A stretch of DNA of 64,000 nt from positions 1 to 64,000 of the forward strand of contig DATLCN010000026.1 of NCBI GenBank assembly GCA_035526335.1. Reading direction: 5' to 3'. The DNA comes from GCA-2861595 sp035526335 (GTDB lineage: Bacteria; Actinomycetota; Acidimicrobiia; Acidimicrobiales; GCA-2861595). Positions within the stretch are counted from its first letter, which is position 1; each line of letters begins with the position of its first letter. Positions 50,150-58,562 of this stretch are shown here, piece by piece. Below the pieces are notes generated by a model. That model saw nothing but the letters and a program-made list of their open reading frames with translations. It was not told where the DNA came from and searched no databases. A program made the translations under genes and the position numbers.

Positions 50150-51397
50150 TCAGGTGACCTTGACGGTGCCTTCCATGTCCGGGTGGATCAGGCAGATGTA
50201 CTTGAAGGTACCTGCTTCGGTGAAGGTGCGGGTGTAGACGAGCTGCGCCTCCGACAGCGGGAGCCCGCTGCTCATGAAGCCCTTGCCGTCGTACTTGCCA
50301 CCGTCGACCTTGACCTGGGGCGGCGGACCCTCGTGTCCCTCGCCCTCTCCCTCCGCCGCCTTGGGCGGATCGGGGATCTTCGGGCTGTTGGCCGGGGCGA
50401 AGGACTTCACGTTGGCGCTGATGGTGCCGTCATCGGCCCTGAGTATGAAGGGGCGGGCATCCTCGGGGGCGTTGAAGGCGATGGTGTGGAACCCGTTCAC
50501 CGTCCAGGTGACCGAGTCGCCCTTCTTGACGGTTAGTGCCGCGGGGAAGACGTTGATGCCCTCTGTGGGAACCTGGTCCTCCTCCTCGGGGAAGGCGCCC
50601 GCCTCCGCCTTCTTCGGGTCGGTCATGATGGCGACCTTGTCGGCGGCCGGCTTGGCCTTGGCCACCAGGTCACCCAGTTCCTTCTCGCCGGCCGCCTTCA
50701 CGTCATCGGCGCTCGGCACGTCGGCGCCCTTGGCCACGACTGTGACCTCTTCGGACATCTCGGTGCCATGAACGGCGCAGGCGAACACGTAGGTGCCGGG
50801 CTTCAGGTCGTCCGCCAGCTTGACCTTGAACGTGTCCTCGTTGGCCAGGAAGCCGCTGTTCACGAACCGCTCCTTGCCGGTGAAGGTGTCCGGCAGCTCC
50901 TGCTGTTCCTTGGAGCAGGCCTCGGTGGTGGGCGGGTCCTCGGTGGCGCTGAAGCACGGCTGCAGACCGGCCTGCACGAAGAGGTCGTCCGCCCCCTTCG
51001 ACTCCTCGTTGAAGGTCCCGGGAAGCTTCTTGAACAGGGCGTCCAGCTCCGGCGGCGGCGGGCCCTCCTGCTTGGGGTCCGCCTTCTCCGCCTTCTCCGC
51101 CGCCTTGGCCACCTCGCTGACGAGGGTGCCGCCCATGACCGTGTGGACGGCGCCGGTGAACTCGCCGGTGAACTCGATGCTGTCGCCGGGTCTGGCCGTC
51201 AGCTTGGTGGGGAAGTACGAGATCCACGAGACGTTGGGCTCGCTCTTGGCGTCCACCCGCACCGGGAACGTCTGGGGCCCTGAGGACTTCTCGGTGGTGG
51301 TGTCGCTGGGGATGACGCCACCGTTGTCGTCGTCGTCGCCGCATGCGGCGGCGAGAACCGCCACCACGATCATCGCTGTGGCCAATCGTCTTCTCAT
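50150..51397 (-). CDS. Lipoprotein with two plastocyanin-like copper sites
   Basis: A 415-residue lipoprotein: signal peptide with lipobox LAAAC (C19) and an acidic Asp run. Two plastocyanin-like halves follow. The first has SWISYFPTKLTARPGDSIEF, H85 (AVHTVM) and C207-A-V-H210-G-T-E-M214. The second has INVFPAALTVKKGDSVTWTV, H304 (FHTIAF) and C402-L-I-H405-P-D-M408. Both give the His-Cys-His-Met type 1 copper pattern. A Lys/Glu/Ala helical insert separates strands in each half. AAAGGGAG precedes ATG 51397. Stop to next start is 2 bp, so it is co-expressed with the giant oxidase and may pass electrons or copper to it (inference). Confidence 0.87.
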   Translation of the reverse strand: MRRRLATAMIVVAVLAAACGDDDDNGGVIPSDTTTEKSSGPQTFPVRVDAKSEPNVSWISYFPTKLTARPGDSIEFTGEFTGAVHTVMGGTLVSEVAKAAEKAEKADPKQEGPPPPELDALFKKLPGTFNEESKGADDLFVQAGLQPCFSATEDPPTTEACSKEQQELPDTFTGKERFVNSGFLANEDTFKVKLADDLKPGTYVFACAVHGTEMSEEVTVVAKGADVPSADDVKAAGEKELGDLVAKAKPAADKVAIMTDPKKAEAGAFPEEEDQVPTEGINVFPAALTVKKGDSVTWTVNGFHTIAFNAPEDARPFILRADDGTISANVKSFAPANSPKIPDPPKAAEGEGEGHEGPPPQVKVDGGKYDGKGFMSSGLPLSEAQLVYTRTFTEAGTFKYICLIHPDMEGTVKVT

Positions 51398-51543
51398 CCG
51401 CACTCCCTTTGGGATCAGCACCGGGCCCACCCCGGCTGGCGCGGGACAGTAGCTGATGGAGGTCCTCGGGGGAAGCATCCCGTCTGTATTTGTTTCACGA
51501 TGCTGACGGCGTGACCTGCCCCAGGTTTCCCTACGATGCGGCA

Positions 51544-51873
51544 GTGCCGACAGCCGAGACGGACGACCACGATCGGCCTCTTTCCGCCCTCCCGTCACCA
51601 GGAGCCCGTGTCGTGGCGTTCGCCGCCATCCTGGTGGGAGGACTGTGCGGAGCGCTCATCGGGTCGTCGTTCGTGGCACTCCAGTGCGAGCGGGGCTGTG
51701 ACACCAACCGCGGCGTGGGGGCCATCGTCGGTGGGCTCATGGCCGCCGCTGGTGTGGCCGTGGTCGCCGTGCTCGTGCTCCGGGCCATGGGCGAGTGGAG
51801 CCGGGTCAACGACGGCGACGGCCCAGGTGGTGCCGGCGCGGCCGATGCCGGCGCGGGACCGCTCAGCCGGTGA
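51544..51873 (+). CDS. Small two-helix membrane protein
   Basis: A 109-residue protein with two membrane segments, ARVVAFAAILVGGLCGALIG and VGAIVGGLMAAAGVAVVAVL, joined by a loop holding the pair C-E-R-G-C, then MGEWSRVND and a Gly/Ala tail. The pattern resembles a small conserved actinobacterial membrane protein without known function. GTG 51544 is chosen; GTG 51511 and an upstream start at 51490 are possible. Divergent from the cupredoxin lipoprotein gene; its end overlaps the convergent PIG-L gene by 11 bp. Confidence 0.65.
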   Translation: MPTAETDDHDRPLSALPSPGARVVAFAAILVGGLCGALIGSSFVALQCERGCDTNRGVGAIVGGLMAAAGVAVVAVLVLRAMGEWSRVNDGDGPGGAGAADAGAGPLSR

Positions 51874-52582
51874 GGCGCAGCCGGCGGAAGCCCTCGGCGT
51901 AGCGCACGCCCGCGGCCCGCCCGGCGTCCTCGGCCCGCTGGCGGACCACCTGGCGGAGCCACTCTCCCGTCTCGGACAGCTGGCTCTCGTGGCACAGCAG
52001 CGCCTCCGCCTTCACCTCCACGAAGTCGGAGATGTCGACCAGGACGTCGGGCTCCAGTGTGCCCGAGAGGAAGACGGCTTCCACGTGGTGCGGTGGGCCC
52101 TGGTCGGGGAAGTAGTGGGGGCTGGCGGCGGCAGGCACCACCGCGTCGAGCGTCGCCCAGCCGACCTCACGGTGGTCCCGGTGGTTGAAGTACCGGCCAC
52201 CGAAGAACACGGCGGTGGGATCCGGGCAGGCCACCACATCGGGCCGCAGGAGGCGGATGAGCCGCACGAGCTGGGCCCTGAACCGGGCGTCGTTGTCGAT
52301 CTCCCCGTCCGGATGGCCGAGCAGGTGGTGTCCGGCCAGCCCCAGTACCCCGCTGGCCGCGGCAGCCTCGAGGGTCCGGCGCCCGGCCAGCTCGGCGGGG
52401 TCGGCGGCCGGGTCGGAGGAGCCCTTGTCGCCCGAGGTGCAGATCACCACGTGGACCTCGGCTCCCGCCGCCGCCCACCGGGCCATGGTGCCCCCGCAGG
52501 AGACGTCGGCGTCGTCGGGATGGGCGTACACGGCCATCGCCCGGGCCGGCGCGTCCTCCACCATCTCCACCGGCTCGGCCAT
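51863..52582 (-). CDS. PIG-L/LmbE-family deacetylase
   Basis: A 239-residue zinc hydrolase. The motif AVYAHPDDADVSCGGTMARW holds the zinc-binding His and catalytic Asp (H21-P-D-D), GAEVHVVICTSGDKG and HPDGEID are in place, and the third zinc His is in YFNHRDHREVGWATLD. The family removes acetyl groups from N-acetylglucosamine conjugates, including mycothiol biosynthesis (MshB) and conjugate amidase (Mca) in actinobacteria; which one cannot be decided here. ATG 52582 (MAEPVEMVED) is used. It follows the aldolase gene by 13 bp on the same strand. Confidence 0.9.
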   Translation of the reverse strand: MAEPVEMVEDAPARAMAVYAHPDDADVSCGGTMARWAAAGAEVHVVICTSGDKGSSDPAADPAELAGRRTLEAAAASGVLGLAGHHLLGHPDGEIDNDARFRAQLVRLIRLLRPDVVACPDPTAVFFGGRYFNHRDHREVGWATLDAVVPAAASPHYFPDQGPPHHVEAVFLSGTLEPDVLVDISDFVEVKAEALLCHESQLSETGEWLRQVVRQRAEDAGRAAGVRYAEGFRRLRLTG

Positions 52583-52595
52583 CTCCCGCCGAACT

Positions 52596-53639
52596 CTAGG
52601 GGGCTGTCGCCAGCGCCTTGACCGCCCGCTCCACACCGGCGTCGTCGACGTCGTGGTGGGTGACCAGGCGGAGAACGCCCGGCGCGATCGCGCCGGCCAG
52701 GACGCCCTCGGCCCGCAGGTGTCCGATCACCGCCGGCGGGTCGGGATGGCACCACGTCACGATGTTGGTGAGGGGCCGGGCTTCGCCGGCGACCGGCCTC
52801 GGATCACCGCCGTCGTCGGGCCAGCGGTCAACCACGGCCTCGGCCAGCCGCCGGGCCCGCTCGTGGTCCTCGACCAGTCGTTGCACCATGGTGCGGAGAG
52901 CGACAAGACCGGCGGCGGCCATGACGCCGGCCTGGCGCATCCCCCCGCCCATGCGCTGGCGCTCGACGCGGGCATCGGCCATGACCTCTGCCGGGCCCCC
53001 GAGCATCGAGCCCACCGGAGCGCAGAGGCCCTTGGAGAGGCAGCACATCACGGTGGTCGCCGCCGCGCAGTACTCCGCCGCCGGCGTTCCGGTGGCGACC
53101 TCGGCGTTGAACAACCGGGCACCGTCGATGTGGAGCGGCAGGTTGGCCGCGGCCCGGCGCACGGCCCGCAACTCGTCGATGGACCATGCGGTGCCGCCCG
53201 CCGCCATGTGGGTGTTCTCGACGCACACCAGCCCGGGGCGGGTCTCGTCGTCCTCGGCCGATCGAGCCGCCTCGACCGCCCACGCCACGTACACGGGCAG
53301 GATCGTGCCCTGCTCGTCCGGCACGCCGTGGAACCGGGCCACGTGCCCACCCCCCGCCCCCTGCTCGTAGAGCACGACGTGCTGGCGGGCCCCCGCGATC
53401 ACGGTGGTGCCCGGCTCGGTGAGCACCCGGAGCGCTATCTGGTTGCCCATCACCCCACTGGGCACGAAGAGCGCCGCCTCCACCCCGACCCGCTCCGCGA
53501 AGGCATCCTGCAGCGCGTTGACGGTCGGGTCCTCCCCGTACACGTCGTCGCCCACCTCGGCGCCGGCCATGGCCCGGCGCATCTCGGGAGTGGGGCGGGT
53601 GACGGTGTCCGATCGCAGGTCCACGAATCCACCGTCCAC
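52596..53639 (-). CDS. Low-specificity threonine aldolase
   Basis: A 347-residue PLP enzyme (fold type I) that cleaves L-threonine/allo-threonine to glycine and acetaldehyde. FVDLRSDTVTRPTPEMRRAM and VGDDVYGEDPTVNALQ are the family N-terminus, VPSGVMGNQIAL, VCVENTHMAAGGTAWS and LHIDGARLFNAEVAT follow, and MCCLSKGLCAPVGSML has the PLP lysine. GTG 53639 is used, leaving 21 bp to the divergent inositol-phosphatase-family gene. Confidence 0.93.
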   Translation of the reverse strand: MDGGFVDLRSDTVTRPTPEMRRAMAGAEVGDDVYGEDPTVNALQDAFAERVGVEAALFVPSGVMGNQIALRVLTEPGTTVIAGARQHVVLYEQGAGGGHVARFHGVPDEQGTILPVYVAWAVEAARSAEDDETRPGLVCVENTHMAAGGTAWSIDELRAVRRAAANLPLHIDGARLFNAEVATGTPAAEYCAAATTVMCCLSKGLCAPVGSMLGGPAEVMADARVERQRMGGGMRQAGVMAAAGLVALRTMVQRLVEDHERARRLAEAVVDRWPDDGGDPRPVAGEARPLTNIVTWCHPDPPAVIGHLRAEGVLAGAIAPGVLRLVTHHDVDDAGVERAVKALATAP

Positions 53640-53660
53640 GCCACAGGGTAGACACTTCGG

Positions 53661-54476
53661 GTGCCAGACCTGCATGACCTGTCAGAGCCGCCTGCGGGAC
53701 CGGAGCCCTCCGGGCTGGCCGACCTCGCAATTGAGGCCGCCCACGCCGCCGGCGCCCTCCTTCTCGACGGCGCTTCCCGCCTGCGCACCCTGGTCGAGAC
53801 CAAGACGACCGCCACCGACATGGTCACCGAGATGGACAGGGCGAGCGAGGACCTCATCGCCGGCCTCATCCTCGGCGCCCGGCCCGGTGACGCCTTCCTG
53901 GGCGAGGAGGGCACCGTCGGCAGCGGCACCACCGGCGTGCGTTGGGTGGTCGACCCGCTCGACGGAACGACCAACTACCTCTACGGATTCCCCTCGTGGG
54001 CCGTGTCCATCGGTGCCGAGATCGACGACGAGCCGGCGGTGGGCGTGGTGTTCGATCCCTTCCACGCCGAGACCTATCGCGCCGTGCGGGGCCAGGGCGC
54101 GTGGTGCAACGGGGAGCCGATACATGTGTCGGGGGCTCCCGACCTGGCCACGGCGATGGTCGCCACGGGGTTCGGCTACGACGCGGCCATGCGGGCCCAG
54201 CAGGCACAGATCGTGGCCCGCCTGCTCCCGTCGGTGCGGGACATGCGCCGGGCCGGTGCGGCCTCCGTCGACCTCTGCTGGCTGGCCCGGGGCCGGGTGG
54301 ACATCTACTACGAGCGCGGCCTGCAGCCCTGGGACCGCGCCGCCGGCGCCCTGGTGGCCAGCGAGGCGGGTGCGGCGGTGGAGACTCTGGAGAACGGCAC
54401 CATCGTGGCCACGTCGCCGCGGCTGATGGGCCCTTTCCTCGAGCTGCTCCTCTCCGCCGGCGGCGGCGCCCCCTAG
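53661..54476 (+). CDS. Inositol monophosphatase family protein
   Basis: A 271-residue Mg-dependent phosphatase with the FIG motifs: TATDMVTEMDRASEDLI, FLGEEG, WVVDPLDGTTNYLYGFPSWA and LQPWDRAAGALVASEAG. Substrates in this family include inositol-1-phosphate, histidinol phosphate and PAP; the signature alone does not choose. GTG 53661 is the first start after the divergent gene and may be leaderless. Its stop lies 8 bp from the convergent phosphofructokinase end. Confidence 0.92.
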   Translation: MPDLHDLSEPPAGPEPSGLADLAIEAAHAAGALLLDGASRLRTLVETKTTATDMVTEMDRASEDLIAGLILGARPGDAFLGEEGTVGSGTTGVRWVVDPLDGTTNYLYGFPSWAVSIGAEIDDEPAVGVVFDPFHAETYRAVRGQGAWCNGEPIHVSGAPDLATAMVATGFGYDAAMRAQQAQIVARLLPSVRDMRRAGAASVDLCWLARGRVDIYYERGLQPWDRAAGALVASEAGAAVETLENGTIVATSPRLMGPFLELLLSAGGGAP

Positions 54477-54484
54477 TTCGGCCC

Positions 54485-55516
54485 CTACCCGAAGAAGGGC
54501 TGGGCGACGTGGCCGAGCAGGGCCCGGTCCACCGTCTTGAGCTCGCCCACGGCGTCGGCCAGGGACACCAGGACGATGTCGCCGGCCTGGAGGGCCACCA
54601 TCTGGCCGAAGGCGCCCTCGTGGACCGCCTCGCTGGCGGCGATCCCGAAGCGGGTGGCCAGGACCCGGTCGAAGGCGGTGGGAGTGCCGCCCCGCTGGAT
54701 GTGCCCGAGGATGGTGACGCGGGTCTCGAAGCCGGTGCGGTTCTCGATCTCGGTGGCCACCAGGTTGCCCACCCCGCCCAGGCGGACGTGGCCGAACTGG
54801 TCGACCTCGCCCGTCTGCAGGGCGAGGGTTCCCTCCTTGGGAGCGGCACCCTCGGCCACCACGACGATGGTGGCGTAGCGGCCTCGGCCGTGGCGGGCCT
54901 TGATGCGCTCGGCCACCTCGGCGATGTCGAAAGGCTCCTCGGGAATGAGGATCTCCGCCGCGCCGCCGGCGATGCCGGCGTAGGTGGCGATCCACCCCGC
55001 GTGACGGCCCATCACCTCGCACACCATCACCCGGTCGTGGGACTCGGCGGTGGTGTGGAGCCGGTCGATGGCGTCGACGCAGATCTGTACGGCGGTGTGG
55101 AAGCCGAAAGTGAGCTCGGTGGCGGACAGGTCGTTGTCGATGGTCTTGGGGACCCCGACGACGTCGATGCCCTCCTTCCACAACTTGTGGGCCACGCCCA
55201 GGGTGTCCTCGCCGCCGATGGCCACCAGGGCGTCGATCTCCTGGGAGGCCAGGTTCGCCTTCACCGCCTCGACGCCGCCGTCGACCTTGTAGGGGTTAGT
55301 CCTCGACGAACCGAGGATGGTGCCGCCCCTAGGGAGTATTCCGCGACAACGCTCCACATCGAGGGGTAGCGTCTTCCCCTCGATGACGCCCCGCCAGCCG
55401 TCGGTGAACCCGACGAGCTCATCGCCGAAGTGGCGCTCACCCTTGCGCACGAGAGCCCGGATGACGGCGTTCAGCCCCGGGCAGTCGCCCCCACCGGTCA
55501 GTACTCCTACGCGCAT
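54485..55516 (-). CDS. pfp: Phosphofructokinase, predicted PPi-dependent
   Basis: A 343-residue phosphofructokinase. MRVGVLTGGGDCPGLNAVIR, ILPRGGTILGSSRTNP, AIGGEDTLGVA, VPKTIDNDL, MVCEVMGRHAGWIA and LGHIQRGGTPTAFDRV are in order. With ATG 55516 as start the phosphodonor-selecting positions are D104 (GGED) and K124 (PKTIDND), the pair found in PPi-dependent actinobacterial enzymes such as that of Amycolatopsis methanolica; ATP-using relatives have Gly at 104. The reaction would be reversible. GGTGGAGG precedes ATG 55516; GTG 55525 is the alternative. Confidence 0.92.
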   Translation of the reverse strand: MRVGVLTGGGDCPGLNAVIRALVRKGERHFGDELVGFTDGWRGVIEGKTLPLDVERCRGILPRGGTILGSSRTNPYKVDGGVEAVKANLASQEIDALVAIGGEDTLGVAHKLWKEGIDVVGVPKTIDNDLSATELTFGFHTAVQICVDAIDRLHTTAESHDRVMVCEVMGRHAGWIATYAGIAGGAAEILIPEEPFDIAEVAERIKARHGRGRYATIVVVAEGAAPKEGTLALQTGEVDQFGHVRLGGVGNLVATEIENRTGFETRVTILGHIQRGGTPTAFDRVLATRFGIAASEAVHEGAFGQMVALQAGDIVLVSLADAVGELKTVDRALLGHVAQPFFG

Positions 55517-55582
55517 GGCCTCCACCTCTCGCTGGCGAGGAACAACTCAAGCCTGCCCGTACCCCGCCGAGGAACTCTACTG

Positions 55583-56746
55583 ATGCGCGCCGGTGACCAA
55601 ACCACGCACGCGGCGCGTCCCGGTTCACGGTTCGCCGACGCCTCCCGCCGGCCCTCGGCCGCGCAACCGGTCTCTTCCCGGCCCCGGCGTGGCACCCGGC
55701 CCCGGCGTGGCACCCTGGCCCTGCTCTCCGCGGGCCTGTCGCTGGTCACGATGGTCCCCACCGCGGCGGGCGCCGCGTCCACGGCGACGGCGGCCGACAA
55801 GGCCCGGGAGCGCCGCAGCGCCCTCCTGCTCCAGGCAGCCGAGCTCACCGACCGGCTGGAGGATGTCCAGGCCGGCGTGGTGGCCGCGCAGATGCAGCGC
55901 TCCAGGGCCGCCGGTGCGCTGGCCCGGCTCCGCATCCGGATGAGGGCCCGCGCCGTGAACGCCTACATGACCGGCACCGGCGCCGCCGTCGCCGCCATGG
56001 CCGCCCCCCGTGCCTACCTCGAGGTGGCGGCGGCCAAGGAACGACGTCTCGTGTCCGGCTACCAGGCGGCGGCCAGCGAAGCCGGCGTCCGTCAGAGGCG
56101 GGCCGAATCGGTGCGCGGTGACCTACGCCAGGCGACGGCACAGCTGAGCGCCATCGAGGCCGAGCTGGATGCGGTGATCGCCGTCGACGACGCACGTCGG
56201 GCCGAAGAGCAACGGCGGGCGGACAACGCCCGCCGCGCCGCCCTGGCCAGGCAGGCTGCGGCGCGGGCGCGGGCGCGGGTCGTCCTGCCCTCGGGCGGCA
56301 CCGCCTCGCCGGGCGGCTATGCGCCGAGCCCACTGGACCCCGACGCCCTCCTCATGCGCCACAAGCTGGCAACCGAGCGCCAGCTCGCCCTCATGCGCCG
56401 GATCGCCTTCGGGCCCGTCGCCGCCGGTGCTCCCCTGCCGAACGGGCTACGCCCGACAGGCGGCCGGGTGGACGGCTTGGCCTCGTGGTACGGCCCCGGC
56501 TTCAACGGGAGACCCACCGCCAGTGGCGCCATCTACGACCAGGAGGGTTGGACGGTGGCGAGCAAGGAACTGCCGCTCGGGACCTGGCTGGTGGTCCGCC
56601 GCGGTGAGCAGCGCGTGCTGCTGCTGGTCAACGACCGTGGTCCCTACGTCGAGGGTCGGGTGCTCGACCTCAGCGCGGCGGCGGCACGAACCCTCGGAGC
56701 CGGCGGCGTGTTCCCGGTGTCGGCCGAGGTGGTGGCTGCGGGCTGA
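55583..56746 (+). CDS. rlpA: RlpA-like protein with long coiled coil
   Basis: A 387-residue exported protein. A basic N-terminus and hydrophobic segment (TLALLSAGLSLVTMVPTAAG) form a signal peptide. A long Ala/Arg/Glu coiled coil covers about residues 75-235, and the last 100 residues are a double-psi beta-barrel: GLASWYGPGFNGRPTASGAI, WTVASKELPLGTWLVV and VNDRGPYVEGRVLDLS, the RlpA core with its catalytic-type Asp in NDRGP. RlpA proteins cut denuded glycan at septa or act in wall remodelling; the coiled coil may tether it to division proteins. GAGGAAC lies about 10 bases before ATG 55583. Divergent from the phosphofructokinase gene. Confidence 0.88.
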   Translation: MRAGDQTTHAARPGSRFADASRRPSAAQPVSSRPRRGTRPRRGTLALLSAGLSLVTMVPTAAGAASTATAADKARERRSALLLQAAELTDRLEDVQAGVVAAQMQRSRAAGALARLRIRMRARAVNAYMTGTGAAVAAMAAPRAYLEVAAAKERRLVSGYQAAASEAGVRQRRAESVRGDLRQATAQLSAIEAELDAVIAVDDARRAEEQRRADNARRAALARQAAARARARVVLPSGGTASPGGYAPSPLDPDALLMRHKLATERQLALMRRIAFGPVAAGAPLPNGLRPTGGRVDGLASWYGPGFNGRPTASGAIYDQEGWTVASKELPLGTWLVVRRGEQRVLLLVNDRGPYVEGRVLDLSAAAARTLGAGGVFPVSAEVVAAG

Positions 56747-56793
56747 GAGGGCAACCTGACGGGGGTGCTGGCCTGAGCGCAGGCGGGTGGCGG

Positions 56794-57279
56794 CTAGGCC
56801 GCCGGCGGGTCCGGCCGGCGCTTGGGCTCGGTGGACTTGGTGAGCAGGCCGACCTCGCGCTCGAAGTCACCGACGTCCTCGAAACCCTTGTAGACGCTGG
56901 CAAAGCGGAGATATGCGACATCGTCCAGCATGCGAAGCCGGTCGAGCACGGCTAGACCGACCTGCTGGCTCGTGAGCTCCTGGGTGCCCTCGAGGCGCAG
57001 GGCATCTTCTACCTCGACGGCCAGCGAGTCCAGCTGCTCGGTGACCACAGGGCGGTTCTTGGTGGCCGCCCTCAGCCCGGCCACGATCTTGGCCCGCTCG
57101 AAGGGCTCGCGCAGCCCGGAGCGCTTCAACACGACCATCGACAGCTCCTCTATGCGCTCGAAGGTGGTGAAGCGCTGCCCGCACGCCAGGCACTCGCGCC
57201 GCCGGCGGATGGCCGCACCCTCGTCGGCCATACGGGAGTCGACGACCTTGTCGTCGCTGGTCGAGCACGACGGGCAACG
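56794..57279 (-). CDS. nrdR: Ribonucleotide reductase regulator NrdR
   Basis: A 161-residue repressor: zinc ribbon with C3, C6 (RCPSCSTSDDKVVDSR) and C31, C34 (ECLACGQRFTTFERIE), then an ATP-cone (MVVLKRSGLREPFERAKIVAGL). NrdR senses ATP/dATP and represses ribonucleotide reductase genes. GTG 57279 is used because the family starts MRCPxC; the longer frame to 57300 adds seven unlikely residues. Placed next to a LysM gene and lexA exactly as in Mycobacterium tuberculosis (Rv2718c-Rv2719c-Rv2720). Confidence 0.95.
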   Translation of the reverse strand, partial: RCPSCSTSDDKVVDSRMADEGAAIRRRRECLACGQRFTTFERIEELSMVVLKRSGLREPFERAKIVAGLRAATKNRPVVTEQLDSLAVEVEDALRLEGTQELTSQQVGLAVLDRLRMLDDVAYLRFASVYKGFEDVGDFEREVGLLTKSTEPKRRPDPPAA

Positions 57280-57324
57280 CACCCCACAAAGATACGGCAC
57301 AAGTCGGATCAGCGAGATGGGCCT

Positions 57325-57672
57325 CTACGGCAGAGGTATGCGCTGGCCCGGACGCAGTCCCCCGCCGGCGGTGTGGGCGAGCCGGTCGACCAGAGGCCGC
57401 AGGTCGCCATCCGGCTGAAGGCCCCTGGCCACCGACCACAAGGTGTCGCCCGGCTGCACCACGTAGGACCTCGAGGCGACCGGGGCGAAACCGCTCGCCG
57501 CGGGCAAGCCCGCGGCCGGTACGGAGCCGGGGCTGGGGGCGGTCCGGGAGGCCGACCCGCCCAGCACGCCGGCGAGGGACAACCACGCCGCCAGCAGCAG
57601 CACGGTGAGCAGGGTCCCTGCCAGCGTGTGCCGGCGGTGCGGCTCCAGGATCGGATGTGGGGTGCGGTTCAT
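57325..57672 (-). CDS. LysM-domain membrane/wall protein (Rv2719c-like position)
   Basis: A 115-residue protein: short cytoplasmic N-terminus (RTPHPILEPHRRH), a membrane segment (LAGTLLTVLLLAAWLSLAGV), a Pro/Ala linker and one LysM domain (YVVQPGDTLWSVARGL to LRPGQRIPLP). LysM binds peptidoglycan. The equivalent mycobacterial gene is LexA-controlled and slows division after DNA damage; the boxes upstream (57730, 57770) support the same here. ATG 57672 is the only start before the membrane segment. The hydrolase activity reported for the mycobacterial protein is not evident from this short sequence. Confidence 0.85.
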   Translation of the reverse strand: MNRTPHPILEPHRRHTLAGTLLTVLLLAAWLSLAGVLGGSASRTAPSPGSVPAAGLPAASGFAPVASRSYVVQPGDTLWSVARGLQPDGDLRPLVDRLAHTAGGGLRPGQRIPLP

Positions 57673-57729
57673 CTGGTTGCCCGTCTCTCGGATCTCACGC
57701 CACCAGACTGCCCGGTGGGTGTGACAACC

Positions 57730-57741
57730 AAACGTATGTTC
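57730..57741. promoter_or_regulatory. LexA box A (one mismatch)
   Basis: AAACGTATGTTC differs from GAAC-N4-GTTC at one base. It lies 58 bp upstream of the LysM gene start, suggesting SOS control of that gene. Confidence 0.5.
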
Positions 57742-57769
57742 CCCGACGCCACCTGTCAAGGCCGATGAC

Positions 57770-57781
57770 GAACAGATGTTT
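57770..57781. promoter_or_regulatory. LexA box B (one mismatch)
   Basis: GAACAGATGTTT, flanked by C and G, matches GAAC-N4-GTTC except at the last base. It lies midway in the divergent lexA/LysM promoter region. Confidence 0.5.
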
Positions 57782-57808
57782 GCGGACTCCGACCATAGCC
57801 GATAGTCT

Positions 57809-57820
57809 GAACGCACGTTC
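57809..57820. promoter_or_regulatory. LexA box C (perfect core) at lexA
   Basis: GAACGCACGTTC, extended to TGAAC-N4-GTTCGA, is a full actinobacterial SOS box 16 bp upstream of the lexA ATG. LexA autorepression is expected. Confidence 0.78.
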
Positions 57821-57835
57821 GAGAAAGGGGCCGAC

Positions 57836-58513
57836 ATGGCCGGCACGCCAGGCACACCAGACACCACCGAGCAGCGGGGCCAGGGCGAGGTGCTCACCGG
57901 GAAGCGCCGGGAGATCCTCGATTTCATCGCCGGCGAGCTGAAGCAGCGGGGTTACCCGCCTTCGGTGAGGGAGATCGGCGAGGCCGTCGGGCTGGCCTCC
58001 TCCTCCACCGTCCACGCCCATCTGGCCACGCTCCAGCGCCAGGGCTTCCTTCGGCGCGACCCCACCAAGCCGAGGGCCATCGAGGTCCGCTACGACCAGG
58101 CCTCCGGCGCCGCCATCGAGCGCCGGCCCACCCAGCACGTCCCTCTCGTGGGCGATGTCGCCGCCGGCGCCAACGTGCTGGCCCAGGAGAACGTGGAGGA
58201 GCTCCTGCCCCTCCCCGCCGATTTCACCGGCGAGGGACCGCTGTTCATGCTGCGGGTACGGGGGGATTCGATGATCGACGCCGGCATTCTCGAGGGGGAC
58301 TACGTCGTGGTCCACCAGCAGCCGGAGGCCAGCAAGGGCGACATCGTCGTGGCCGGCATCCCCGGCGAGGAGGCCACCGTGAAGACGTTCACCCGCAAGG
58401 GCGCCAAGGTCGTGCTGGTACCGGCGAATCCGCTGCTGTCACCTATGGAGCTCGACGCGGGAGAGGTGACCATCTACGGCAAGGTCGTCACCGTGATGCG
58501 CCGGCTCCGCTGA
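57836..58513 (+). CDS. lexA: SOS repressor LexA
   Basis: A 225-residue repressor. The winged helix has SVREIGEAVGLASSSTVHAH (residues 43-62); the self-cleavage site is A110-G111 (VAAGANV), the nucleophile S145 (GDSMIDAG) and the base K183 (VKTFTRKG). RecA-stimulated self-cleavage frees SOS genes after DNA damage. AAAGGGG lies 6 bases before ATG 57836. Divergent from the LysM gene with three SOS-box candidates between them. Confidence 0.97.
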   Translation: MAGTPGTPDTTEQRGQGEVLTGKRREILDFIAGELKQRGYPPSVREIGEAVGLASSSTVHAHLATLQRQGFLRRDPTKPRAIEVRYDQASGAAIERRPTQHVPLVGDVAAGANVLAQENVEELLPLPADFTGEGPLFMLRVRGDSMIDAGILEGDYVVVHQQPEASKGDIVVAGIPGEEATVKTFTRKGAKVVLVPANPLLSPMELDAGEVTIYGKVVTVMRRLR

Positions 58514-58562
58514 TAACCACCTACCTGAGCACCGAACGCGGTGGGAGGCGGAAAGAGGGACA

